Source: Lineus longissimus (taxonomy: Eukaryota > Nemertea > Pilidiophora > Heteronemertea > Lineidae). From it: 64,000 bases of DNA. Location: contig NC_088316.1 in assembly GCF_910592395.1 (NCBI RefSeq), positions 3,596,001 through 3,660,000 of the forward strand, given 5' to 3'. A program made the position numbers and the translations under genes. Positions within the stretch are counted from its first letter, which is position 1; every line of letters begins with the position of its first letter. Below are positions 28,701 to 36,703 of this stretch, piece after piece. The notes beneath the pieces were generated by a model that saw only the letters and a list, made by a program, of their open reading frames with translations, made no database searches and had not been told where the DNA came from.

Positions 28701-30489
28701 ATAAATTAAGGTGAGTCACTAGGCTTCACTCGCACTCACAGTTCAGCAAGATTTACCCAGCATCAAATCACTACCAAATTACATGTATTAGCCCGAATAC
28801 ACGTTAATTGGCTAATCAGCACAAAAAATTTAAGTCTTGCCACAACTAAACAAGCTTGATTACTGAAAATTAGATTAACCCAGATCAATCATCTCTAATT
28901 TCCTACATGAGGAGAATAAATAAGCGGAACATAAAGAGCAGGTTTCGATTCACAGAAATTATCATCACCTAAGTTTTTATAACAGACTCCGGGAATGCAT
29001 TTGACCCCATTCATTAAAGTCTAGTAATAAAAAGATTTGCAACTCTAGAAATTGGACTGACTGGTATATACCTGTCAACTTTCTTGAGAAATTCGTGGGA
29101 GGCTCATACCCTAGTTGTTAAAACACCGCTGGCTACCACACAATAGTATTCTGGATGAACCGGCGTGGCTTTCATTTCAAGGAACTATAAAATTCCTGGC
29201 TCTTTAGAACAAGTTTCCAGCTCTTTCAAGGGATAAATTAATGAGAGTCAGTCGGACAAGACTAAAAGCTGTGGTCCCTTGTACCTGAGCCTCTATGTCA
29301 GGGCAAGTAGAAGATCTCACACAGGTGTATAGCCTATAGTCGACCCCATACCTCCGGCAAAAATCCAATAGGGTTACGACGCCAGTAATGACGATGATGA
29401 TGATGATGATGATGATGATAATGAAGAGATGCTGCACTTTTTTTTCATACTTCAACTTGCACTTGCCCCTAGTAACCAGTCCCAAGTTGAAACGGACTAA
29501 GAAGTTGTGGCACCAACAACCCAACCTTTCGTCAACAACAATTAACACAAACCTCATCTTGATCACTGAAGTTCAGCTGTGTTTTCAGTTTTTCCAGTGC
29601 CACTCTCTGCGACGCGGGAGTATTAGCCGTCATCTTTGTCCGCGGGAATGTCGACGGGGTCCTGTGTCGATGATGGCGGTGGTCTGAACGGTCGGGTGAC
29701 TCGTGCAACAACGACTGGCCCTTTTCTTTTTCCTTGTCCCGTTCTTTTTCGGGATTTTCTTTTTTGATTCGTTTGCTGCTGTCGAACATACTGCTCGGTC
29801 TCCAGTCAGAGAAATCCTGTTATTTAGAAATCAGAACTTTAGTCGCGCAATTCAGCACATGAACCGAACAGGAAGCTCTACCTCTAAACATGAACCAGGA
29901 ACTATGGAAAATGACGACCTAAAGCAGAAATTTTTCCCTTATACAGTAGAACCTCTCTATTAAGGACACCCTCGGGACTGACAAGTGCTGTCCTTTATAG
30001 AGAGGTGTCCTGATTAGAGTGGTCAAATTGAATAGAAACAACCAATTTGGGACCAAAACTAGTGTCCTTAATAGATAGGTGTCCGCTAATAGAGGTTCTA
30101 CTGTACCTCTAAACAAAACATGAACCAGGAACTAAGGAAAGTGACGACCCAAAGCAAAAAATTTTCCCACAAAAGCAAACTGTATTTGGCACATCTCTGT
30201 GGTATTTTGAACTTGTTAAACTTGACCCATTTCAGGTTTCAAAATCCCTAGAACCTCCTGATTTATTAAGCGCACCCTCAGGACTGATGCTGTCCTTGGA
30301 AAACTACAATATCCAATAACTTCAAAATGTTACCCAGTTGTTTGGCCTGTCCTCCTGAAGACTTGGTGCACTCCTGACACTGGTCCTGTCTTCACTGACA
30401 TTGTCTGCCAAGTTGCTCTGTCTAACTTTGTAGGCCCCCTTGCCTCTCTTCCTCGGTTCCGACATGGCAGCTCGGCCCCCACTTGCCAT
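3661..30489 (-). CDS. PCM1: Pericentriolar material 1 (PCM1), complete, 27 coding exons
   Basis: Coiled-coil scaffold of centriolar satellites, the cytoplasmic granules that deliver proteins to centrosomes and cilia. Coding exons in plus coordinates, to be read right to left: 30334-30489, 29553-29816, 27973-28134, 27359-27460, 26807-26899, 25676-25771, 24334-24450, 23178-23297, 20327-20782, 19597-19792, 18754-18898, 18012-18365, 17175-17502, 16597-16898, 15025-16215, 14334-14669, 13875-14112, 11993-12088, 10247-10459, 8789-8962, 8000-8238, 7361-7496, 6710-6913, 6081-6202, 5126-5342, 4686-4754, 3661-3804. All junctions are GT-AG with matching phase. The sum is 6270 nt, 2089 residues plus stop, close to human PCM1 (about 2024). 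Landmarks matching the vertebrate protein, recalled rather than searched: LEKLKTQLNFSD (exon 2), QIRGYIKQAS (exon 4), ATWGGST (exon 15), LFEALRETIYSEVATLISQN (exon 17), DSLGDTVIHLD (exon 19), FNELAFFRLMQDLD (exon 22). The start is the first ATG of exon 1 (MASGG, like human MATGG). Confidence 0.96.
3847..4271 (+). mobile_element. Tigger-like MITE plus three tandem internally deleted copies
   Basis: The full element at 3847-4022 starts cattggaacctcccttagcg and ends gaggttgtactg, flanked by TA. It is followed head to tail by three copies of about 80 bp (4025-4104, 4107-4188, 4191-4271) that keep both termini but lack the middle (gtcccaaattggttg). All are separated by TA dinucleotides. They lie in the last PCM1 intron. 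Confidence 0.9.
5345..6081 (-). repeat. About 125-bp tandem array filling the PCM1 exon 24-25 intron
   Basis: Donor-like motifs (cacatatctacctgg on plus) recur at about 5429, 5555, 5680, 5804 and 5928, and the related true donor is at 6075. The unit contains sequence homologous to the end of exon 24 (TTTACCCG|gtaggtctgtgaag), seen as TTTACCAG|gtagatatgtgaag, followed by the homologous downstream intron sequence (cctttgtccgtgttgccc against tctttgtcagtgacgccc). The intron appears to have grown by repeated duplication of its own 5' end. Confidence 0.88.
6240..6672. repeat. 84-bp tandem repeat, 5 copies, PCM1 intron 23
   Basis: The unit begins cttagcctgctggaactcag and ends gagcccaaatctca. Copies start at about 6241, 6324, 6408, 6492 and 6575, with a truncated copy at 6657. 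It occupies nearly all of the intron between exons 24 and 23. Confidence 0.95.
7361..8238 (-). CDS. PCM1: PCM1 exons 21-22: PCM1 C-terminal domain
   Basis: Exon 21 (8000-8238) encodes YPRIDTHQLDQQIKAIMTEV, then VRFFHKQLGTLIQDSLAKFE. Exon 22 (7361-7496) encodes CGEDLLVDMSEVLFNELAFF and RLMQDLDD. This matches the conserved globular helical domain near the vertebrate C-terminus (Pfam PCM1_C by recall). It covers about residues 1714-1838. The downstream exons 23-25 are acidic and poorly conserved in sequence. Confidence 0.94.
7686..7879 (+). mobile_element. Tigger-like MITE copy, PCM1 intron
   Basis: Termini CAGTGGAACC and GGTTCTACTG with TA on both sides; interior contains ggtcccaaattggttgtttc and attcaatttgacctctctaa. 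The family is non-coding. Terminal CAGTGGAACC with a TA target is typical of pogo/Tigger-class Tc1-mariner derivatives (inference). Confidence 0.9.
8292..8615. repeat. Short tandem array of 22-24 bp, PCM1 intron 20
   Basis: About 14 copies of gacagatgtgagctagaaat with an atgact-type linker. It sits just upstream (gene sense) of the acceptor of exon 21. Copies diverge toward the right end (gacagaagtaagcaagaaat). Confidence 0.93.
9868..10045 (+). mobile_element. Tigger-like MITE copy, PCM1 intron 19
   Basis: Starts cagtggaacctcccttagcg after TA and ends gaggttccactg before TA. Same interior as the other copies. Confidence 0.9.
10639..10658. repeat. Poly-G tract
   Basis: An uninterrupted run of about 19 G followed by further G-rich sequence (ggttgcagggaggggggtc). 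In PCM1 intron 18. Confidence 0.9.
12185..12528. mobile_element. MITE with TTAAAGGGAACTG terminal inverted repeats
   Basis: Left end ttaaagggaactgaaaccgc and right end ggttccagttccctttaa are inverted over about 24 bp (CCGCC/GGCGG inside). Length 344 bp, in a PCM1 intron 97 bp upstream of exon 18. The TTAA ends suggest a piggyBac-type origin (inference). Confidence 0.85.
13875..14112 (-). CDS. PCM1: PCM1 exon 17: most conserved helical block
   Basis: Encodes about residues 1473-1552. LFEALRETIYSEVATLISQN is followed by ENRPHFLIEIFRELQML and DYLRQRALYSIQDLVTR. This is almost identical to vertebrate PCM1, so orthology is unambiguous here. The exon enters in phase 2 (CT|T) and leaves in phase 0 at GCC before a gtaagtg donor. 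Confidence 0.96.
15025..16215 (-). CDS. PCM1: PCM1 exon 15, largest exon
   Basis: This 1191-nt exon covers about residues 964-1360. It opens with TMSADFTTAATWGGSTTENL, matching vertebrate KTMATWGGSTQ. A long acidic stretch with DGIIQVEEEEEEDD follows (vertebrate EGIVRTDEEEEEEQD). Next come a basic Pro/Gly linker, a coiled coil around LQRQLETTTALCHSLLRDQQ (vertebrate ICQTLMQDQQ) and a glutamine-rich segment with LNQQQLQFSLQQCQQQMYQQ. The phase-2 end splices to exon 16 through AA|G. Antisense open frames over this exon are shadows of its biased composition. Confidence 0.95.
18390..18567 (+). mobile_element. Tigger-like MITE 24 bp from the PCM1 exon 12 acceptor
   Basis: Starts cagttgaacctcccttagcg and ends gaggtttcactg, TA flanked. 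In gene sense it ends 24 nt before the acceptor of exon 12, so it lies in or next to the branch-point region. Confidence 0.9.
19143..19477. mobile_element. Possible TTAAAG-type MITE, PCM1 intron 10
   Basis: Ends ttaaagtgatactatgatg and gagttaccctttaa are imperfect inverted repeats; length 335 bp, interior AT- and CG-containing, non-coding. Confidence 0.5.
19852..20290. repeat. About 115-bp tandem repeat, 4 copies, PCM1 intron 9
   Basis: Units begin ctttcaatcaatcaaattgt and contain gtcatggcgcaacaatctac and aaaagagtcctgttcaaa. They start near 19852, 19970, 20080 and 20195. No coding content. Confidence 0.93.
20327..20782 (-). CDS. PCM1: PCM1 exon 9: coiled coil with LQGRQ motif
   Basis: This 152-codon phase 0-0 exon encodes an uninterrupted heptad-rich stretch (ERKKLEIEAMEAQQTSHW through QQRDLLRNMLGQQRQLRDLQ). 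The RDLQGRQVELLQAQ block equals vertebrate RALQGRQAALLALQ. The exon ends with ELKELRQKLDYLKNIYQNYP before the donor. It corresponds to the central part of the N-terminal coiled-coil array that mediates PCM1 self-association. Confidence 0.93.
20929..21213. mobile_element. MITE with CAGGGTTTCCGCCAG ends and 5-bp target duplication
   Basis: Left end cagggtttccgccag and right end ctggcggaaaccctg are perfect inverted repeats, flanked by GTGGA on both sides (20924-20928 and 21214-21218). The interior has runs of G/C and A/T and is non-coding. hAT-like ends (inference). In PCM1 intron 8. Confidence 0.88.
22080..22330. repeat. Degenerate tandem repeat, about 55 bp, PCM1 intron 8
   Basis: Repeats of agagttggtatggtttcact followed by cacccggacag. 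A related piece (ctggacatattcgtggagtt) occurs at 31190-31260. Confidence 0.75.
22830..23034. mobile_element. CAGTRTTCTCCAC MITE, PCM1 intron 8
   Basis: Ends cagtattctccacagggttt and ccttgtggagaacctg. Contains several aaggtaggrtgg motifs. Related to 30796-31042. Confidence 0.8.
23355..23534 (+). mobile_element. Degenerate Tigger-like MITE, PCM1 intron 7
   Basis: Same interior (tcccaaattggttgtttcc, caatttgacccctctaatc) with decayed ends (gagtggaacc, ggtttcactg). Confidence 0.8.
24865..25000. mobile_element. Divergent, shorter Tigger-like MITE, PCM1 intron 6
   Basis: Same ends (cagtgcaacctctctattgc and ggaggttctactg, TA flanked) but a different 90-bp middle (gggcgttaaatgacttag), so it is a distinct subfamily sharing termini. 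Confidence 0.75.
25359..25539 (-). mobile_element. Tigger-like MITE copy, PCM1 intron 6
   Basis: Inverted orientation: cagtagaacctctctattaa to ggaggttccactg, TA flanked; interior caaattgaatggtgacgacc. Confidence 0.9.
25676..26899 (-). CDS. PCM1: PCM1 exons 5 and 6: duplicated coiled-coil exon
   Basis: Exon 5 (26807-26899, 31 codons) carries IDQLKDQERNYMDFLLKI. Exon 6 (25676-25771, 32 codons) carries LEHLKEQEGGYVSLLEQML. Both align to the one vertebrate segment IDHLKEQEKSYMKFLKKI. Both are phase 0-0 and are separated by a 1.0-kb intron that holds a LINE fragment. They look like an ancient exon duplication. Inclusion of both, or mutually exclusive use, would each keep the frame. Confidence 0.85.
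26030..26254 (-). mobile_element. 5'-truncated LINE, reverse transcriptase C-terminal end
   Basis: The minus-strand frame reads FSVHAPRMWNSLGHDLRKET and then FQKNLKTFLF. This is the motif APRLWNSLPxxLR...FKxxLKTxLF found at the end of many non-LTR retrotransposon ORFs. It ends in a (attc)n tail at 26033-26044. In the intron between the duplicated PCM1 exons 5 and 6. Confidence 0.75.
27484..27794. mobile_element. Larger CAGTGTTCTC-type MITE, PCM1 intron 3
   Basis: Ends cagtgttctctgcagggtct and agtggagaaccctg. Subterminal inverted match aatggtctggcgg / cccaccagaccatt extends the arms to about 40 bp. Interior non-coding. Confidence 0.7.
29384..29418. repeat. (GAT)n microsatellite, PCM1 intron 2
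   Basis: About ten GAT repeats. Preceded by gggttacgacgccagtaat, a string also found at 52542 before a (tgatac)n run in ALG8 intron 5. Both look like tails of the same retroelement. Confidence 0.85.
29553..30489 (-). CDS. PCM1: PCM1 coding exons 1-2 (N-terminus)
   Basis: Exon 1 (30334-30489, 52 codons) begins MASGGRAAMSE and ends NNW. An acceptor (cag) lies 9 nt upstream of the ATG, so the transcript has at least one further 5' untranslated exon. Exon 2 (29553-29816, 88 codons) starts DFSDW, is strongly basic (KKENPEKERDKEKEK) and ends with ALEKLKTQLNFSDQDE. That ending matches the conserved vertebrate block that precedes the first coiled coil. Both exons are phase 0-0. An in-frame second methionine at codon 9 could also initiate. 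Confidence 0.9.
29944..30103 (-). mobile_element. Tigger-like MITE copy, PCM1 intron 1
   Basis: Inverted orientation, cagtagaacctctctattaa to agaggttctactg, TA flanked, interior gaccaaaactagtgtcctta. Confidence 0.92.
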
Positions 30490-30563
30490 CTTTCACAGCC
30501 TGAAATCATAAAATACACAGTCTATTGAAAAGTTGTCGCCGATGAATAACTAGAGAATAATTA

Positions 30564-30773
30564 CAGTAGAACCTCTCTATTAAGGACACCCTCGGGACTG
30601 ACAAGTGCTGTCCCTAATAGAGGTGTGTCCTGATTAGAGAGGTCAATTGAATAGAAACAACCAATTTGGGACCAAAACAGTGTCCTTAATAGAGAGCTTG
30701 TCCTTAATAGAGAGATTGTCCTTAATAGAGAGGTTGTCCTTAATAGAGGTGTCCGCTAATAGAGGTTCTACTG
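30564..30773 (-). mobile_element. Tigger-like MITE with expanded internal repeat
   Basis: Same family, 5' of PCM1 coding exon 1. The internal motif ttgtccttaatagagag is repeated three to four times at 30690-30745, lengthening this copy. Confidence 0.92.
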
Positions 30774-30795
30774 TTGTACATGTTTGTTATGTATT

Positions 30796-31042
30796 CTGGG
30801 TTCTCCACTGGGTTTTCTCAAGGTAGGGCGGTACCCTTGATTGTTGATATATTCAAGAAGTTTTCTCAGTGTGCTGTGCAACAAAGGTAGGGGAGCCAGC
30901 AATTTGAGGTAGGGTGGTCCAATTGAATAGCCTTTACGAAAATCTAGAGCAAGGTAGGGCGGCTCTTCAAAGGTAGGGTGGTAAGTTAAAGTTGCCAAGG
31001 TGGGGTGGGCCGCCTTTACAAATGGCCTTGTGGAGAACACTG
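30796..31042. mobile_element. CAGTRTTCTCCAC MITE, upstream of PCM1 exon 1
   Basis: Ends ctgggttctccactgggttt and ccttgtggagaacactg. Shares ttctcaaggtagg, ctagagcaaggtaggg and gtgggccg with the copy at 22830. Confidence 0.8.
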
Positions 31043-31467
31043 GTATTGTACAGCCTCGCACAGACTGACAGCAACTTGGGGCTTTCGACTACTTTATTAC
31101 AACTTTACAGCAGGCTGTGGGGGGTGCCTGTCACACCTTGGTGCAAAAACCTTTCAAAACTGCATGTACCGAACACGCTGCAACCCCGACCTGGACATAT
31201 TCGTGGAGTTGGTTAAGATTTTAGTGTCCGAGCATCCGTACAGATTTTGCCACCAACATTGACGGACAACCCTGAAATCAAATCAAAATCGTATGCCTCC
31301 ACTTGACTAGGCTACAGCACCCAGGCCTAAAAATTGTTGTGGAAAACACTTGATATGGAAAGGAGACCCTCCACATCGTGAAGTGCTCCTTTCATTTCAA
31401 AATGTTAGGGCTATCAACTTCCACCACTTATTAAGTATCAGTAAGTATAGTATCAATAAGTATAGTA

Positions 31468-31628
31468 CAGTAGAACCTCTCTATTAAGGCCCCCCCCTGG
31501 GACTGACAAGTGCTGTCCTTTATAGAGAGGTGTCCTGATTAGAGAGGTCAAATTGAATAGAAACAACCAATTTGGGACCATAACTAGTGTCCATAATAGA
31601 GAGGTGTCCGCTAATAGAGGTTCTACTG
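31468..31628 (-). mobile_element. Tigger-like MITE copy
   Basis: Inverted orientation, cagtagaacctctctattaa to agaggttctactg, TA flanked. Confidence 0.92.
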
Positions 31629-34544
31629 TATTACATGTACAAGTAGTGCCAGTATTTTCAATTAATCAATCTAGCACGTCAGCCTACACGCATGATCAAC
31701 AACAAGGGTTCCAAACGGAATCCAAACAGTTTGTGACGCCAAGAAACTTCCCCTATAGATCTATAGCACTGTTTGCTCTCTTCTCATGCATATTTAAATT
31801 GCCATGGCAACTGTAAACAATCCCCGGAACAGTCTTCCATGTGACCGCTAGCTCTACTGCTAGTTTCATTTGATAAGAAGGTGAAAATCAATATTTTCTT
31901 CTGAAGGCATGGCATTGAATCTTGTGTTTCAGCTGCAAATCTGAAAGGCAGGGCAGAAAAGGGCACAGCCAAAAAAAGGCAGAGTGCAGCTTTGAATGGA
32001 ACTTTGCCAACTTGTGAAAAAAGCCCGAGCAAAGAGATAAAATTGGAAAAGGAAGGATGCTGTACCCTGGTCAGACTCTTTCGCTCAAGTTGTGAAACAC
32101 CAATTGTTTGATTTTTGCAAAGAAGGCATCCTAACACCCTGCATGGCCAAGGTAATATTGGATATTGCAGCATTTCCAGGCTCAGAGGATAATTCATTTT
32201 GCAATAATTCCAAAACCAACCGGATCCTGGATCCGGTTTTTGATCCTTCTTCTACATGCAACTAAGGGGTGGGTGCCTTGAACACATATCATAGACATCA
32301 GGTGAAAAGGCACACTATAAATTCGTATGTTACATGTTATGTTTGAAGACCTGTCAGGAAACAGTATAGGGCCTTTATCAAGGCAAGTCCACTCCAATGA
32401 TATTTTCACCACTAAAGTAAATTCCCAGTCCCACCGAGTCTAGAGTTATGACTTTCCTACTGCACGATTGGTGGACCTATCAAGTTCCTGAACATCATTT
32501 TCTACCCAAACACTAGGGACACTACTGTATGACATGGGTCATAATAACGCCCACAGGAATCCATTCAGCCTCACTCAAAGATAAAAAACAATACACCACA
32601 GAATCCACATATACATGTGCATGAACCTTTTACAAATTGATGTAGTCAATGTCAGTTATTTTACAAGATTATCCAGTTCCACTGCCAACACTCAGTCACA
32701 CTCAAAAAGCTCAGCAAATACGACAATCAATCTTCTTCTTTAACTTACTAAAATTAGAATCTTTTTACAAAAGATGCTGGATCAATGACCGCTACTGCTT
32801 GTCAGGGCAACAATGATGTATGTCAACAATCACATGACATTTGGCTAGGTCAGAATCAAATGATGCGGCACGATAGTATTTGTACAAAGGGGCAAAGTCC
32901 ACTCCAGTCTCCACTCCAGTGTCATCACAAGAATCAGTGAAGTTGAGTTGACTATTCAAAAGTCTCACGAACACACAAGAGAGAGTGAGACCTTGTAACA
33001 CAATCAAGAGATTCCGTCTCTGTGATCTCACCTGTGACCTAGATTCTGCCTGTGCAACCAACAAATTAATGTCTGCAACCAAGTTAATTGTGTTGGAAGG
33101 CAAGACTGTGATCTGATTCTGGCCTGTGCAACCAAACTTTGGCTTTCTAGAGTACACTTTCATCCCTGTTTGTTGAAGAATCAAGACAATTCAATAACTA
33201 GTATAATCTCCTTACTCTACTAAAAAGAAATTACCCTTGGCTAAGGTAACTGTAAGGTATTTGTAGGGTATTGGAGGGTAAATGAGGGGGTAATTTGGCC
33301 CTGTCCAATTTACAGTACCTTAGCCAAGGGTAAATTTTTTTAGTACTAGGGAAATGCTCTCATGAAATACATAAGTAAGCACTTCTATCGTCATCACCAT
33401 TTCACTCAACATTGTACTAGCCCTTAGCTTCTTTGCCAACAGACTTTGTCAGGTCAGTACAACAAGTCATGGAATTGCCATGTCTGTGTGTGGATGCCAT
33501 CTGAGCGTTTCTTCCAAAAATTTTGAAGGCCAGGGATTTGGGAAATTAGCAGAGAAAAAAGCAGGGTGAAGATGGAAAAAGGGCAGGAAATAGAATTTTA
33601 GAAGAGCCCTTCTAACATTATACATTTCTCATTCTCAGTCTTAACCCACAAACAAAGTCTTCATCATGATATTGATATAGAGACAGAATTTATAAACTTG
33701 CACACCCCAGGCCCAAAGAAGAAGTGCCTGCACCCAAAACCAAAGAAAAAGTGACAGTCCGTTCCTTTTCCCTTGGGCTTTGGTCATCAATCATCTGTGC
33801 CATCACCACTTGACTCTCACTCATCCATAAAATAGCATTATGATCATCGACCATCTAATCAATGAACAGACTATCATCATCGACCAAGGACATGAAGGAA
33901 GATAATCATTTTATAATTTATCATGTTGGCCTGACACTGACACTGACAGTGACACCGACGACCACTTTTTCACTCCAGACCAAGGTATAACTATAAAGTC
34001 ATTGTCAATGCCGCTTGGCTCTTGCTCTATTTATTTATTTTTCATCATAATCAATAAAAATAATCAATCTCAATGACAACGAATGATTGTCAAACATCAA
34101 ACGAGGCCGACTCATGCGACTGAGACCAAGTCACGACATGAGTGCTGACTGCTCATCTTCGACTTAGGGCTAAGTCTTGGCTTTTTTTTAATTTTAGAAA
34201 TGGCAGTTCTGCTCGTGGCAGTAGCGAGTAGGCCTACTTCCTATCATATCACAGTCACATTGGTAGACATCAATATCCCGACCCTTGGCCTTGGCTCCCA
34301 GTCCCATCCCTTCAACCTGAACTGCCCCCTCAGCCTGGACTTCATTATCTGATCTTTTCATGCTTTGGCTTTTTTCATTCCAATGCACACATAGTCTATA
34401 GGCATATAGGCCTACACATGCAACGAAGGATGCACATACTCAGGCCATAAATCATGAAATCGCATCACATTTTTCATTTTCGGGACGAATTTTGCTACAA
34501 AACTCAGCAAATCCGAGAGCAACAGAATATTTTTACAGCTTTAC
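31629..34544. other. No coding feature supported; probable PCM1 5' intron
   Basis: Apart from the palindrome at 33216, this is unique AT-rich sequence. The longest minus frame (32792-33184, 130 codons) has no hydrophobic signal peptide at its start, no recognised motif and no splice partners in phase with PCM1. I regard it as chance. Confidence 0.55.
33216..33344. repeat. Palindromic MITE/hairpin, arms about 36 bp
   Basis: Arms ttacccttggctaaggtaac and gtaccttagccaagggtaa are near-perfect complements and extend outward through tactaaaaagaaa / tttttttagta. The loop of about 55 nt contains ggtattggagggtaaatg. Confidence 0.85.
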
Positions 34545-34690
34545 CTACACGTTAATTGACTCTAATGAATGCACACTGCTTTAACGAGCGTCGGTCTATC
34601 AAAAACGAGCAATCACAGCACAAATCACGAAAACTTGTCAAAAATCGAGGAATTCGATAGACTTGGCAGCCATATTGAAGCGCTGCGTAT
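34545..34690 (-). promoter_or_regulatory. Candidate PCM1 promoter and non-coding first exon
   Basis: PCM1 needs an upstream 5' exon because an acceptor lies just before its ATG. In this stretch the minus strand has a YY1-type CCATATT/AATATGG element at 34670-34676. Overlapping it is a 12-codon upstream frame (ATG at 34673, stop at 34636-34640) and, further on, a good donor (GTGTAG|gtaaag) ending an exon at 34545. YY1 motifs overlapping the start are common at TATA-less animal promoters. The assignment is inferred from position; no transcript evidence is available. Confidence 0.3.
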
Positions 34691-35370
34691 CGATATAAAA
34701 ATAAGAGGAAAAATAGTGCTACACTAAAATACTACCCTACTAATCAAATGATCTTACATATGGCTTATTGGTACGTAAAAGTAATGTTAAGTAGGTTATA
34801 TAATTTTTTCTCTTAGGTTTCACAAATTGCATAAGAAAAAACGAAAGTTAAAAAAGAATTTGACAGTGAGTGATTCGGTCGTCAAAAGTCCCGCGCTGAT
34901 CGAAGTACCATTGGGTCGGACTAGGTGGCAGCAGCGCATGAGACGAAATAAGGACATTGTCACAACCAGTTCCTCTTGTCGCAACCTGATTTGTCCCAGC
35001 TGATTTATCATGCATAGTCAACAAGAAGGCTCTGGCAGCCCAATCATTTGCAGTGTTGTAAAAATCATTACATCATAATCAACAAGGACGATCAGATTGT
35101 GACTCATGATTGTCCTTCCTCATCACCTGCCTGTAAATTGATGTCCATCAGTTGTGGTGAAATTGCCAAAAGAGTGTGCGACTGTGAAATATATGGGCTA
35201 CATAATATAAAATATATTTTTAATCTTTTTAGACTGTTATTGGAGAGATAGCTAGCACACCAGATCAACATTTATCAAGACAATTTGTGTCCATCCTCAT
35301 GATAGGGCTCAGTAATGTTGATCTGACAACCTACCTCCCTGTTAAGAGCTCAGGTTGTGGTCACTTAAAA

Positions 35371-35600
35371 GGCCTACGCCGTTCGTTAAAAATTTTGAAT
35401 TTGTAATTGAATTTGAAAATGTCGAATTGCGAAAACACATACTAAATATAAATTTAAACATTGCCGTTGTGTAGACTGATGTACAAATACTATGAATTCA
35501 AAGTCTAAACAGATTTGTATTCACAATAACTGCACTACGGCATTGTGTATTAGTGGATTTCTATTTAGGACCACAAGTAATTACGAACGGCATACCCCTT
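35371..35600. mobile_element. MITE with GCCGTTCGT ends, copy 1
   Basis: Ends ggcctacgccgttcgt and acgaacggcatacccc are inverted. The interior (gaatttgtaattgaatttga, gtgtagactgatgtac, ctgcactacggcattgtgta) is repeated in inverse orientation at 62450-62640. Confidence 0.8.
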
Positions 35601-35601
35601 T

Positions 35602-35966
35602 ATGCAAGTATCAATTTGTTTCTTGTACCCCCCCTCCTCAAGGGTAGTTAAGCTATCACCACTAATCTTTGCCGATGCTTGAGTAGTATTTATTTTTCCT
35701 TTAGTGAAAATTTGGCGAAGCTGGAAAGAATAAGGATGCTAATGTGTCGATGTCTTGTCGAACATACAGCCTTACCCAGTAAAATTAGTTCGGTTACTTT
35801 ATATGACGGTGATAACTGATATATTGTTGATGGTGATTTCTTGACGAAAGAAAAAGTAGCATTGGTGAAAAAAGGGTGATGCTTGAGCCTTAAGATGTCG
35901 TTATAGGGTGATAAGGTGGCGTACCCTTGAGGAGGGGGGGTACAAGACACGAATTGACACTTGCAT
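35602..35966. mobile_element. MITE with 45-bp terminal inverted repeats
   Basis: Left arm 35602-35646 and right arm 35922-35966 share tgcaagtatcaatttgtttc and ttgtaccccccctcctcaag (three or four mismatches). The 275-bp interior is non-coding. It abuts the MITE at 35371-35600. Confidence 0.85.
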
Positions 35967-36339
35967 TAAGAGGACTACTTTCCATATAACAAAACAAAGT
36001 AGCTAATAACACGTCTTACATCACTAATCAAGCTTTATTTAAACCATCATATTAGCTTAAGCTATAGACAAAGTTATGGCACACTTGCGACAAGTACGGA
36101 CTAGCACTTACATACAAGATCCCAAATTTCAGCATCGTTTGAAATTTTTTACCAAGAATATTGTACATTTAGCTCTAGAAACCACATACAAGTTAGTACA
36201 CTTCCAGTAATAAAATGTGCGTAGTGGTCAGTCTTCTGGAGGCCTGGGACTACTCCAAATACAACAATATATTATGAACAACTCCCCAGCAATTTCAATT
36301 CTGCACCGTGCATCACAACCAAAATTAAGGACAACAAGA

Positions 36340-36475
36340 AGTATGTTTATACTGTGTAGACGATATTTCGTCAGTTTAAGTGCACATGTACCAAAGGACT
36401 TTTTATATGTGTCATTAAGCCAATGTGAAAAGGACGCACCAAAACTGGCTAAAAAGCGTCTACACAGTATATTGT
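36340..36475. repeat. Inverted repeat with 30-bp arms
   Basis: Arms tatactgtgtagacgatatt (36347-36376 region) and aaaagcgtctacacagtata (36442-36471) are complementary with about 6 mismatches; spacer about 65 bp. A likely MITE relic next to the 25-bp minisatellite. Confidence 0.65.
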
Positions 36476-36703
36476 ACTGGGGTCTTACAGTTGCACCAAA
36501 AGTATTTGCACACGTTGTCATTGTGTTATAATGATATAAAGGTAACACCAGGACCACTCCGACTGTTTCTCCCATGCCTCTTGACTACACTTATTCATCA
36601 TACCAGAGTGAGAGTTTCTTCGATTTGGTCAAGTGCGTCAATATCATCAATAAAGTGAGGTGCAAATTCAAGACACACAACAACCTATACTAAGTGTGGA
36701 AAT

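Noticed and set aside
29388-29687. Frame starting with a run of methionines
   Set aside because: Translation of the (GAT)n microsatellite; the real coding sequence here is PCM1 exon 2 on the minus strand.
32792-33184. 130-codon minus-strand frame
   Set aside because: No domain, start at a weak context, no matching splice sites; consistent with chance in AT-moderate DNA.
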